The notes under the pieces were generated by a model. The model saw nothing but the letters and a program-made list of their open reading frames with translations. It was not told the DNA's origin and ran no database searches. Below are positions 1 through 10,143 of a stretch of DNA of 64,000 nt, one piece after another. The DNA lies in the NCBI GenBank assembly GCA_029204225.1, contig CM055106.1:6791156-6855155 (forward strand), read 5' to 3'. The stretch's first letter is position 1, and each line of letters starts with the position of its first letter. A program made the translations under genes and the position numbers. Source of the DNA: Diphasiastrum complanatum. Its lineage: Eukaryota; Streptophyta; Lycopodiopsida; Lycopodiales; Lycopodiaceae.

Positions 1-220
1 AAGTGATAGGCTGATGTATTATGGACTGTATAATGCTATTTTGGGCCGCACTTGATGTTTATGGAAGTTTCCATTTGTGATAAATGCTTTTTGATCAAGT
101 TCTTTGCATTCTAGGTAGCATAGAATGTGTTGCCAATTCCTAGCTTATGTAGTTTGGAGTGCAAGCATTCAAGCCAATGATCTTGGAGTTTAGATCCACT
201 TAAGATCTGTATTTTTCACA
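1..220 (+). repeat. 3' part of the 5' LTR of element A
   Basis: Aligns base for base with 4917-5136 and ends in TTCACA immediately before the primer-binding site. The full LTR is 647 bp judging from the 3' copy, so about 427 bp lie outside the window. Confidence 0.93.
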
Positions 221-233
221 TGGTATCAGAGCT
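221..233 (+). other. Primer-binding site (initiator-Met tRNA) of element A
   Basis: TGGTATCAGAGCT directly follows the LTR end. It is complementary to the 3' end of plant initiator-Met tRNA, the usual copia primer. Confidence 0.9.
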
Positions 234-1328
234 GGTTGGCTTCTATTTACAGTAAGTATTCCATTTTTGGTGATATTTGGATGTTTGATCAAGTTCTAGC
301 ATGATTTTGCATTGCTTTGTTGATCAAATCTTACTAACCTTTGTTTTGTGAGTTGAACTTGTGGATCAAAAGCATATTTCAGGTCTATTGAAGATCAGAG
401 GCTGAAAAGAAACTATTTTGGATCAGATCATAACACCTAATCATTTGTTGATTGTGAGGCTTGTGCATATTCAATACTAACAATGTTCTTTTCAATCCTA
501 TTGTTGACAATCTCCATTCTTGGATGAACACTCTCCTTAAGTGGATGAAACTTCTCCTTAAGTGGATGACAAATGCTCTTTTGAGTGAGTTTTAATTCTC
601 CTAAAGGCTGAGCAAAGCTCCCATTTGGATGAAAGATCCCCTTTTTTGGGTGAACATATTGTAAGCTCCATTGTGAAGAGCATATTGTAAAGATTGTCAT
701 CAATTTTGGCATAAATTTTGGTGTACTTTGTTGAGCATGTAAGTAACTCTCCTTATGTAATTTGATTGGAGCATTTGCTGGAAGGTGTTAACCATTATGC
801 AAGTGTGTTTTCAGGTTCTTAACAGGTTGAGGAACATTCTCATGTGAAGTGATCTTAGATCTACATCTAAACACCAAGATTTGACAAGATAGTGAAGCTA
901 GTCTTGTGATTCACTAAGTGTGCTCATTCATTCACCTCTAAATCTTGTATTTATCACTTGCTGGAGTTTATAAACTTTTAGAAGTGTGGTTTACATGTGG
1001 TTTTACAGGTTGAATCAATATCTTAGTGTGTTGATCATATGTTGATCAAGTTTGTTCATTACTAGGTAATCTTGGCATCCTAGTTTTGGGTATTTTCTAA
1101 GAATGCAAGTAACTCTTCACACCATAACTTGATTTGGTCACTTGCTGGAAAGTTTGAGAGCTTAAGCAAGAGTGTGTTCAGGTTGGTTTGAGTTTGTAAT
1201 CCATTCTTAGTGTGTGCAAAGTGTTGCATGTGTTTCAATCTTCCTTTCTATGCTTGAAAGCCAAATAGTTTCAAGATAGAGGTCATTTAGGGTTCTAAAT
1301 CTTTTAAGATCTTCTCCTTCTTCATTTA
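234..1328 (+). other. Untranslated leader of element A with diverged internal repeats
   Basis: About 1.1 kb between primer site and gag. A phrase of the type 'AAGTAACTC ... TTGATT(T)GG ... TTGCTGGAA' recurs near 740-790 and 1105-1155, with a shorter echo near 950-970, so the leader probably grew by internal duplication. No ORF worth calling. Confidence 0.6.
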
Positions 1329-2627
1329 TTGAGAGAAAGGAGAGTGCTAGGTGCATTAGAACAGAGCCTAAGGACACAAGAAGATTTTAGCATCATGACA
1401 TCCAATGGTGGAATCATGTTGGAAGCTAAAGAGAGGTTAAACTCTACAAACTATTCAACTTGGAAAGTGAGGATGGAGTCTTTACTAGAGTTGAATGAGC
1501 TAATGGATATAGTTGTGGGAATTGAAGAAAGACCTCTAATTCTTCAAGAGCAACTAAATTTTGATAGAAGGGCTAAAAGAGCCTTACATATCATAAAGAT
1601 GAATGTTACCAATGAACTTCTTAAAGAAGTTGGTAAATGTACTTCTTCAAGTGAAGCATGGAATGCTTTGAAGAAGATCTATGAGTCCAAATCCACATCT
1701 AGGGTTCTCACCCTAAGAAGGCAAATCTTCCAAAGTTGTCAAAGAGAGGGAGAGAGTGCACATTCATTTGTCTTGAAGGTTAAATCCTTGAATGATGATC
1801 TAGCATGCATAGATGAAAGCATAAAGGATGGGGAACTAGTTCAAGTCATATTGAATGGTTTGCTTGATGAACATTCTAACCTTGTACAATGCTTTGCTAT
1901 ACAAAAGTCCTTGCCAAGTGTCAATGACTTGCAAGAGATCTTGGTGGCTGAAGAGCATAGGTTGCAAGCCAAAGGTGGTGGTGCATCAACACAAGGTGGA
2001 GATGAAGAAGCTCTTTTCACAAAGGGCAAGTTCAAAGGCAAGTGGTCCAAGCAAGGTAGTTTGGAGCATGGAAAGCATTCTTCTTCTTTGCAAAGTAGGA
2101 AGCAAGATAAGTCCAAGTTCAAATGTTTTTATTGTGGGATAAAAGGACATTTTGCAAATGAATGCCATAAGAAACAAAATGCTAGATCTAGGTTGAGATC
2201 TAATGTACTTCTTGGAGATGATAATTGTTGTGCTAACTTGGCAAGCTTTGGTGAATCTATGGTCAATTTTTTGGATCCATTGGATCTTGAAGATGCACTA
2301 GTGTTACCTACTAGTCATATGGAGTCATGTGGAGCTAAATTAGCATCATGTTTGTACTCTTCTACTCATGGACTTCCAAGGCTTGGTGGTTCTTCAATGG
2401 TGCTAGATGGCAAGTGCAAAAATGGAAAAGGTAAGGAAGGAGCTAACTTCATCAATGGAGTTGATGAAGATTCTTCTTTGGAAGTGATTGTTGCTAATGA
2501 CTTGTTTGTTCATATGAAAAAGATGGAGATGCTAAGTGTCATTCTTTGCATGAAGATGGTTGTTCTTCTAATTCTTTTCATATTGATGTATGTAATCAAT
2601 GTGGGAAAAGATGATGGTGTGCTTTGA
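1329..2627 (+). CDS. Copia gag polyprotein (capsid and nucleocapsid) of element A
   Basis: The 432-codon ORF encodes a copia-type Gag (UBN2 family), the structural protein of virus-like particles. Met23 (codon at 1395) is the more likely start, because homology to the other Gags in this window (STNYSTWKVRMESLL) begins just after it. The helical capsid region spans roughly residues 30-210. A CCHC zinc knuckle lies at C266-C269-H274-C279 inside KCFYCGIKGHFANEC. The 150-residue tail after the knuckle shows no DSGA protease motif and ends in a hydrophobic stretch (about residues 401-424) before the stop. In autonomous relatives pol would continue in frame here, so pol has been lost or replaced. 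The ORF has no internal stop, consistent with the young LTRs. Confidence 0.85.
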   Translation: MRERRVLGALEQSLRTQEDFSIMTSNGGIMLEAKERLNSTNYSTWKVRMESLLELNELMDIVVGIEERPLILQEQLNFDRRAKRALHIIKMNVTNELLKEVGKCTSSSEAWNALKKIYESKSTSRVLTLRRQIFQSCQREGESAHSFVLKVKSLNDDLACIDESIKDGELVQVILNGLLDEHSNLVQCFAIQKSLPSVNDLQEILVAEEHRLQAKGGGASTQGGDEEALFTKGKFKGKWSKQGSLEHGKHSSSLQSRKQDKSKFKCFYCGIKGHFANECHKKQNARSRLRSNVLLGDDNCCANLASFGESMVNFLDPLDLEDALVLPTSHMESCGAKLASCLYSSTHGLPRLGGSSMVLDGKCKNGKGKEGANFINGVDEDSSLEVIVANDLFVHMKKMEMLSVILCMKMVVLLILFILMYVINVGKDDGVL

Positions 2628-4480
2628 GCATGCTTGAAGGAAATGGTGTTCTTTACATCTTTTTTGATAAAGTCATTTGTGCACCAAGGGTGTCACATTT
2701 CTTCATAAAAAGAGTAGATCAAAGGTTTCTATCATGAGACTTGGTGAGGGAGATCACAAGTCAAAAGGAAGAGAAGGTATGTGAAGTGTTCAAAGTTAGG
2801 ATGTACTTTGAATGATGTTTTTATGAAGCGATAGTGAGGAAGAATCATTATCATATGACTCATTACCTAAATCATTGAGTAGAAGTCATGTTTTGAAAAG
2901 AGAGAGTACTTCAATCACTCTTATTGTTGAAGGTACTAAGGATTCTTTTCTTGGCTTCTAATATTCAAGAGTCTTCTACTTCTTATGGTGCAACTATCAA
3001 GAGGGAGGTTTCTAACTTTTGTGGTGCTAGCAGTAAGAGGGAGTCTTGTGAAGGAAAAGGGCAATGGAAGAGTGGTTCTTGGGAAGATCCAAAGCATGGA
3101 TCTAACATCTCTTCATCAACTCAAAGCATTCTATGATTGTGGTGGATTGTTCATTCATGGTCAAGATGGCAAAAGGTTGGTTGAAGAAGACCTACATGGA
3201 GCAACTCAAGTGGCAACTTCTTCAAGGCAAGGGAGATATCATTGGTGAGCTTATTGAGGTTTGTTATGAACTCAAGAGGGCTGTTTGATTAGGTTTGATA
3301 CTCATCTTCACCTACTCTACTTCATGTTAAATGGAAATGTTGGAATCTATCTTTTTGGTTTATGATGGTGGCATTGTTTTCACTAACTATAGTGAAGGGT
3401 CAAATTTGAGCATTGATGAGATCTTGTGGGATCTTAATCATGTGTTTGAGAGGGAGTATCTTCAGAGTTTCAGATCTGAAGATGTTCACATATGCAAGAT
3501 CTTTGATGTCTTATTGGAAGATCAAGAGGTTGATCTTGGATTGCTTCATCAACACCAGAGACAAGTGGCAATTCGAAGCTAGTGAAAAGCATCAAAGAAG
3601 AGACAAATGGTCAAGGCATTTTGGATCTGTTTTTACAGGTTCTTGAAGGTTCAAGTAAGGTCTTTGGAGCTGCAAGGAAGTGTCTTCTTACTCTACCTCA
3701 CTTGCCTATTCTCATGTATGAACATTGTTATGTCAATGTGTTGAAATTGTCAAATTTCAATAAAACTAGTTCCATAGTTTTGCATCCTTTGGATCTTGGA
3801 GATGGAATAGTTATCATTGCTGGTTTGTATGATCAAGTACATGAATTCATTCAGATCTTGAAAGGTATTGAAGTGGTCAATATGTTTTCTTTTTGAACAA
3901 AGTTCAAGATCTAGTATTCTAGTGTTGGCAAATTGGCAACTTGTTGACATTGTAGGATCAAGCGTTGTGTGCAAATCTTGTGGAGGTACTTCAAGTATTT
4001 CAAGTTCAGGTTTTGGTCATTCAAATGGAGTAGGGAACACATCTTTTTGGCATTCATTCACTCAAAGGCTTTCATGGATTGAAGATCTACAAAGGCAAGG
4101 TGGTGATGGAAGTTCATTCATGGAGATACATGTTGCATTCACTATATGTATAGTGAAATGTGGAGGAGGCATGCAAACACTTGTTGATCACTTTCATTTA
4201 CAACTTGTTTGCTGCTATTTTACAGAGAAACCAGAGATGGATACATGGAGGAATTCATTAATTGAGATTCTATGTTCTTTTACATGTACCATTTTTATGA
4301 CTCTATGTAAAATTGATGTAAGAAATAGTGAAGCATCCTATATGGACACTATTATCTATATCAATTATGTTGTGTCCTATTTTGTACATATTAGGATCCT
4401 TGAGAAGAGATCTATTCTGATGATGGAGATCATTCTTAAGTTGGAACAAAGTAGTGTTGTAAAACTAGCAAGTTAAGTTG
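2628..4480 (+). other. Internal region of element A replacing pol; no recognisable domain
   Basis: Contains several short plus-strand ORFs (2924-3136, 3331-3582, 3582-3896, 3868-4476) that overlap and lack retroelement motifs. The last 25 or so codons before the purine tract (EIILKLEQS-type) resemble the 3' end of element H at about 62340-62400, so the two elements share their 3' terminal segment. The rest looks like shuffled or filler sequence, not a second gene. Confidence 0.55.
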
Positions 4481-4489
4481 AAGAGGGAG

Positions 4490-5136
4490 TGTGAAAATTG
4501 TCAACATTTCCTTGTCTAGTTTTAGGCCAAAATTGCTAAAAATGGCACATAGTTTAGGATCTGACTTTTTACACGTGTGAAACAGGTCTAGATATTTTTA
4601 GTAAGTGTATTTTTTCAGTATGAAGAAGTGTCAAACTTCAAGACCTTCGAAATGAGTCCATTTTCATGTATTTTGGACATATATGCCAATTTTACCTATA
4701 TAGGGCATATTTTAGGTAAGGAGGGTCTAGAGAGAGGAGAGAGAGTCATCTCTCTCAGCTATATATAGCAGGTAGGCCGTGGAGAAACAGGTTGGAGCAG
4801 ATCCATTGTATTCATTTGCTTAATGAGAGATTTTTCTATTGGGTTCTCCTTCCATTGTTGGCATTGTGTAGTGATTGAGTTCAAGCTTTGTGTGTATGAT
4901 CTTAGGTGCTTTCCAAAAGTGATAGGCTGATGTATTATGGACTGTATAATGCTATTTTGGGCCGCACTTGATGTTTATGGAAGTTTCCATTTGTGATAAA
5001 TGCTTTTTGATCAAGTTCTTTGCATTCTAGGTAGCATAGAATGTGTTGCCAATTCCTAGCTTATGTAGTTTGGAGTGCAAGCATTCAAGCCAATGATCTT
5101 GGAGTTTAGATCCACTTAAGATCTGTATTTTTCACA
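4490..5136 (+). repeat. 3' LTR of element A (647 bp)
   Basis: Starts TGTGAA right after the purine tract AAGAGGGAG (4481-4489) and ends TTCACA at 5136, so the termini are inverted repeats. It carries an ACACGTGTGA palindrome near 4571 and a TATATATAGC stretch near 4760 that could be the TATA region. Confidence 0.92.
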
Positions 5137-5914
5137 CAATACAACACAATTTCCAATAATTTAATATACTTGCATATACTATAATGATATTCATATGGCT
5201 TATAATGAATATTAGCATAAAAATACCCCACCTATCTCAAACTATGCAATAAGAATTTTGGAATTTCATCTCTCTCTAGCAAACACCTCTATCTCTGAGA
5301 TATCCATGACCTACAAAAAACAAATAAAAGTTAAAAATATTTACAACAACCAAATACCGACGTATTCTCTACACTTACATAGAATAAGATGAGTAGCAGT
5401 TATACCAACTTACCACAATCATCTAATTTAGCTCATACAATAGACGCTTAATATAATTATTGATTTATCTAGTTGTCTAGCATTGCTTTTTGCATTTGCT
5501 ATCTTTCGGCTAATAAATACTTACAACTGATTATAGTCTAGAAGACTAGTATTGTAATATTTGGTTGCCATTCCAATATCAATCGCACGTATAGATTCAA
5601 TAATGTATTTCTTGTACTACCTTGATTTACGTCTAGTAAGAATTATTAGCTATATCTACGTCTTGTCAAGGCAAGAATCATCAATTCACACCATTATTGA
5701 AGAGCGGCCATGTAGGTTCAACTAATTATAAGGTTGTTATGTGCATGTGTGCCTTTCAAGTATATCTATTTTATTGATTCATATGCATTAGCCTACATAT
5801 ACCATATTCATTTCGATCTTGATATCCTGCACAATAGCAATTCAAGAAGGATTTTGATCTCATTTGTAATTGTGGAAGGTTGTCTTTCTTTTGAGAGAAA
5901 TTTTGATAGCAACT
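5137..5914. other. AT-rich spacer, nothing identified
   Basis: No ORF with coding character, no primer site and no clear repeat. Only short low-complexity stretches. Confidence 0.5.
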
Positions 5915-6659
5915 ATGAGTGCTGCTTCTAGGATGTATCCATTTGTGGATTGTACTGATCTTACTACAGATGATGAGGATAGTGTGGTCGAGATTAAACG
6001 AAATGATTTTGCCACATAAGATGTTGTGCATCTTCATGACTGGAGAATTTCACAACTCATTGAAACTCTTCCTTTATCAAGTAAGCTAAGAAAATTGGTT
6101 GATATGTGGGAAGTTCCACTAGCGGTGACTGAAATTCCACATACTTATAATGGAAATTTGACTTTCTCAATTGAAATTCCACCTTCTCAATTGAAATTGA
6201 TAGAAATTCCACCTTCTCAATTGATATCAATGGAGGGAATGGAGAGGTCTTTTGATTTCCATAACTGGGCATGCTATTCTACAACCATTATCCAGGGATT
6301 TGCAGGTGTGGTTCGTGTTTTGAACTCTGGAGGAGGGTTTGTATGTACCAGTGACACCTACAATCACCTTTCAACTTTTGGTGAAAAAATCAAAAAAAAT
6401 TTATAGGTCATTTGAATAGACAATGCTCTGTTGATGCACCACCTATCAATTATGGCACTTTCAAGTGTAAGTAATGTGATGCATTTTTTGATTGTGTGAT
6501 GGAATGCCAAGCAAAGATATATCATGATATTAGGTACACCAAGTTGGCCATTCATGATGGTACTCATGAAAATGAATATGGTAGTGGCCAATCAAGCAAT
6601 GTAGTTAATAATGTAGAGCTAGAGGCAAATAACAACAACTTTGTTTTATCGGCCTTTTA
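5915..6659 (+). pseudogene. Broken ORF of unknown identity
   Basis: From an ATG at 5915 a frame runs to 6406 with one stop (TAA at 6017). It continues in a shifted frame from about 6406 to a TAG at 6657-6659, with one more internal TAA near 6472. The shift lies at a run of eight A (about 6392-6399). The joined reading has an acidic start (TTDDEDSVVEIKR), a short internal duplication (the IEIPPSQL phrase twice, about 6170-6225) and a Cys/Asp-rich segment (CDAFFDCVMECQ). I do not recognise the family. The continuity across the shift suggests a former coding sequence, possibly a transposon or captured gene. Chance cannot be excluded. Confidence 0.35.
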
Positions 6660-7739
6660 GTTAAACATAAAGGGTGGTTTTTTTGTGGACCTTGCATCCA
6701 AATGTCTTATTTCCTTAAGGAAGCTTGACAATATCCCAAATATTATTTTTTATATAACCATTATATTCAGCATTCATATTATCGAACCATTCTCTTATTT
6801 ACATACATCTTCATAGAAAAAACTTTTTTTTTTAATCATTATAAAGATTGTTTCACTTGGTCATACACATATCTAAAGAGAATCTCCCTAGAAGCTATTT
6901 ATGACACCATTCCATTAGTCAACAAGATTGAACCCAAGGTTAGTAGACCATATTGGTGCAATCCCCTCTCAACTCATACAATAAGAGTTGCATGATTATT
7001 AGATATGAAATTTGTGAAAAAATTAGATCCAAACGTGTCATAAATGAATCTATGTGACAGCCCATAACAACAGGAGAGTCGTTTTAGCAAATCTATTTAT
7101 CTCTCTCTTCCTCTATTGCCATCCGCTCTCACCACTTCTATTCCAACAGAATCCAAGTGCCTACTGTTGGGAATCCACTGCGACGCAACGAAAGCGGACG
7201 CGGAATCCTCGGTGCATGCAGCCACATTAATCGGATTTAGATTGACTTCAATAGATCGAGGTCTATCCTACTTGATCATAGCTTCAAAGTCACTAGATTC
7301 GACACAATCGATTCCATAGCCATGCACAAATTAATTTTATTTAGATTTAGCTTTGCGAAAGTGTATTAGGTGTAGAAATTAGAGTGACAAATCGACATAG
7401 GCTGTCATTCATATGAATAATTTAATCTATGAATAACCTTATCTCCAAGCAAGAATCGATTTAAACATGAATAAAATGAGCATTCAATCAAAATATGCAT
7501 GACCTAGATTATGGAATGATGATAATTCAGTCATTAATAGTTACAGTCTCAATGCAGACAAAGCCACGTTCTTCTTGAGACAATACTCTATAATAACAGA
7601 GAGAAAGAACAAAGCAATTTCCCTCTAGATATTTGATTGATCGACTAGATCGATGATTGAGCTAACCAAGCAACTGATAAGTTGCTGGATATATACATGT
7701 GGCTGACTAATTAAAAGAATACTTAATTCGTAATTTACA
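6660..7739. other. Spacer, possibly the 3' LTR of a minus-strand relic
   Basis: No ORF supported. TGTTGGGAATCC near 7165 and TGTAAATTACG (minus strand, near 7738) would be plausible LTR ends next to the minus-strand gag relic, but there is no second copy to confirm this. Confidence 0.25.
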
Positions 7740-8550
7740 ATTGCTTCTTCTTGTCGTTGTTGAATTTCAAGATCCGACAGTCATGGATTTTGTGGTTCGT
7801 CATCTTACAATATTTGCAGAAGTGTCTTTTCTTGTTTTGAGCAGGTTGTTGATTCTAGGTCTTCTATGACTGTTACTGATTGTCGTCAATTTGTCTGACA
7901 ACTTTTTTCCTCTATTGCTTCCTTCTGTTCTTCTTCGACAAATAATGATTGTGAGTCGTTGATGGAGGACGAGGATGTCCCATTCCTTCTTGTCTCCTCC
8001 TGTAGTAGCATGATTATGACTATGGACAATGTAATATCTGAGTGTGTGGAAATCATCATCATCTAGTTTTCATATGATGATGGCAAGCTGGACAATAAGG
8101 TCATTACAACATCAGAGTCTTCGATCACTAAACCTATTGTTGCCATCTGCTCTAATAGAATCTTATATTAATTAATGTGATTCAAAACATAATCACTTTC
8201 TGACATTCTGAGTGAGAAGAAATTTTTTCTCAGATGCAGCTTTGAAGTGACATCCCTCACTTCATATAGTGTATTCAATATATCCCAAGCCTCTTTTGAA
8301 GATTTGCTTTGTCTGATGTGGCCAATCTGTGTCGGAGATGTTATGGGTGATCAAGGCAAATGCCTTGCCATCCCTGAGCTTTGATTTAGAAATGGCTTAC
8401 TCATCAACACTAGGAAGTAGTTCAATTCCAACGACTATTTCCCAAAGCTCCTTGGCCATCAAAACTACTCTTATCTTGAATTTTTCATAAGTGGTAATTC
8501 GAACCATCAAGTTTGCTTACCATTAGAGCATATTGTGGTTGCGAATCCAT
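7740..8550 (-). pseudogene. Copia gag relic, minus strand
   Basis: The reverse complement from the ATG at 8548-8550 reads as a Gag start (MDSQPQYALMVSKLDGSNYH), followed by frames typical of copia capsid broken by several stops and shifts. It ends in a CCHC knuckle CKYCKMTNHKIHDC at about 7790-7840. The knuckle resembles the decayed one near 22080-22110, so both relics belong to one family. Pol is missing to the left. Confidence 0.6.
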
Positions 8551-8691
8551 TTGAAAATTGAAAATGAGTGTATGCAGATAGTAGATTATATGACTGAAAA
8601 CAATTATAGCAAGTGTCTACTCTTTATCAGAACAATTGTTTTGATAATGTAAGCTCTAATTCTGTTTCAAAAAAATCAGAGTAGAATTACA

Positions 8692-8836
8692 GCTCTGATA
8701 GCATGTTGCAATCTATTGTCGACGATCTTTTGGGAGGTGATAGAGGATGATGATCCTGGTAGTAGTTATGTTGCTATTGAGCTGTAACATCTTTTTTTGA
8801 TCTGCTATTGATAAGTTTATTGTCTGTAGTTGACGT
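8692..8836 (-). mobile_element. Primer site and LTR edge of the minus-strand copia relic
   Basis: GCTCTGATAGCA at 8692-8703 is the reverse complement of a Met-tRNA primer site with one change. TGTTGCAATC from 8704 would be the LTR terminus seen from this strand. The LTR is cut at 8836 by element C. Confidence 0.55.
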
Positions 8837-9101
8837 TGTTAGAAATCAATAATAAACTTCATTGTTATTGTTTACGATGTACATTAATGTTGACAGCTGT
8901 TACCAGTTGTAATTAGTCATAGGCTAGTCTATTAGTCTATTCGTAGGTTTTCTCTCTCTATCAGGGTTCAAGGTTTATATGTACATTTTATATTCAATAT
9001 GAAGTTAGTGTGATAGAGTGATAGTGCGTGTTCATCTTCCGGCTCCTTACTTGGTGATTGCTTATGGTGAATGCTTGATGTTGCATTTTTTATTGTTGAC
9101 A
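8837..9101 (+). repeat. 5' LTR of element C
   Basis: Begins TGTTAGAAATC, ends GTTGACA, and is followed by primer site TAGTATCAGAGC (9102-9113). Matched by 20288-20545. Confidence 0.88.
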
Positions 9102-9447
9102 TAGTATCAGAGCTACGATAGTCCTGCGTGCCTGATCAGTGGATACAGCTTGTCACAGGCTCCGCAACGAAGTGAGAAAGTCCTTCACAGGAGGTGAAAG
9201 CTTGGAGAGACAAAAAAAACGGTTGGAAGCAATACTTCTTGATGTATTTTGCAGGTTTTAGAGCTCATAGTTATTAGTGGGAAACGAAGACACAGTCTCG
9301 GAGGCATCAGAAAGGCAAGGGCAGCATCAGAGGGATTGAAAATCTGTTGAGTGAGAAAAGTTTTACAATATTTTTTTTTTAATCTTTGTGAAAAGTGTCA
9401 TTTGTCTTAGAGTTGTGCCAAGAAATCTCTCATTTGTTTGTTTGGGG

Positions 9448-10129
9448 TGTAAAAATTACAGCAAATAAGGATCCTAAAACACTTGAAATGATGAGGGAAA
9501 CAATAGATTATGATTTCATAAGATTAGCACAAGTTGAACCATCAAAATCCATCAAAAATCTATGCTTGAACCTCACTAAATGGCCCAAATCCTTGAAGAA
9601 GGCTTCACACGTGTGAAAGTACGGCCTCCCACAGTCTGAGTACTGTACACCAGACCTACATTCGATCCTATAATCATTAGTAATCACAAGTACTCAAACA
9701 ATTATGAACATAGAGAGCAATTGCACCATTATGAGAGAAAAATCATGAAATTGCTTGATTGATTTTGGTGAGATATCATCACCTATATATACATGATCCA
9801 TCACGATTTTGGGCAGGTATGAGTAGCCCTAAACCTATCCCTAATGCTAATTTTGGTGGATCTTTCATCCCTACCAAGTTAGGGTTGGAATCTTGGAGAT
9901 CCCTCAACAATGCAAAAATTACCAAAAATAGCTCCTATGTTTTCTCCCTTGTATCTAAGCATAATTTGGACTCATTCCAAAGGTTCTAACACTTAGGTCT
10001 ACTTGAGAGCATCCTTATGAATGGAATACTATGCTATTTGACACGTGTGACAAGCCACATCATGACCATCTAACTATTTACAAGTCATATGACCAAAACT
10101 AGTCAAGCTAGAATTGTGAATTTTTAACA
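9448..10129 (-). repeat. 3' LTR of element B
   Basis: 682 bp, plus-strand ends TGTAAAAATTAC and TTTTTAACA. Two CACGTG cores at 9608-9613 (in TTCACACGTGTGAA) and 10042-10047. The purine tract on its right (minus strand ATAGTGAGGAGGAG) abuts the LTR. Confidence 0.93.
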
Positions 10130-10143
10130 CTCCTCCTCACTAT

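Larger units (their letters stand above)
1..5136 (+). mobile_element. Element A: gag-only, non-autonomous Ty1/copia-type LTR retrotransposon (5' end outside window)
   Basis: The window opens inside the 5' LTR. Bases 1-220 match the last 220 bases of the 3' LTR (4917-5136) with no difference that I can see. The 5' LTR is followed at once by an initiator-Met tRNA primer site (221), a leader, one gag ORF (1329-2627), about 1.85 kb with no pol, a purine tract (4481-4489) and the 3' LTR (4490-5136). No protease, integrase, reverse transcriptase or RNase H motif appears in any frame between the LTRs. The layout fits non-autonomous elements that keep gag and depend on a related element for pol. Identical LTR segments imply recent insertion. 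The target-site duplication cannot be tested because the left end is missing. Confidence 0.85.

Noticed and set aside
2924-4476. Short ORFs in element A as a second gene or envelope-like protein
   Set aside because: Frames overlap, lack signal peptide or domain motifs, and match between elements only in the terminal 25 or so codons.
9759-9989. 76-codon ORF, repeated at 15235-15465
   Set aside because: Both copies lie inside the LTRs of element B and are antisense to its transcription; the repetition is due to the LTR pair, not to a gene.
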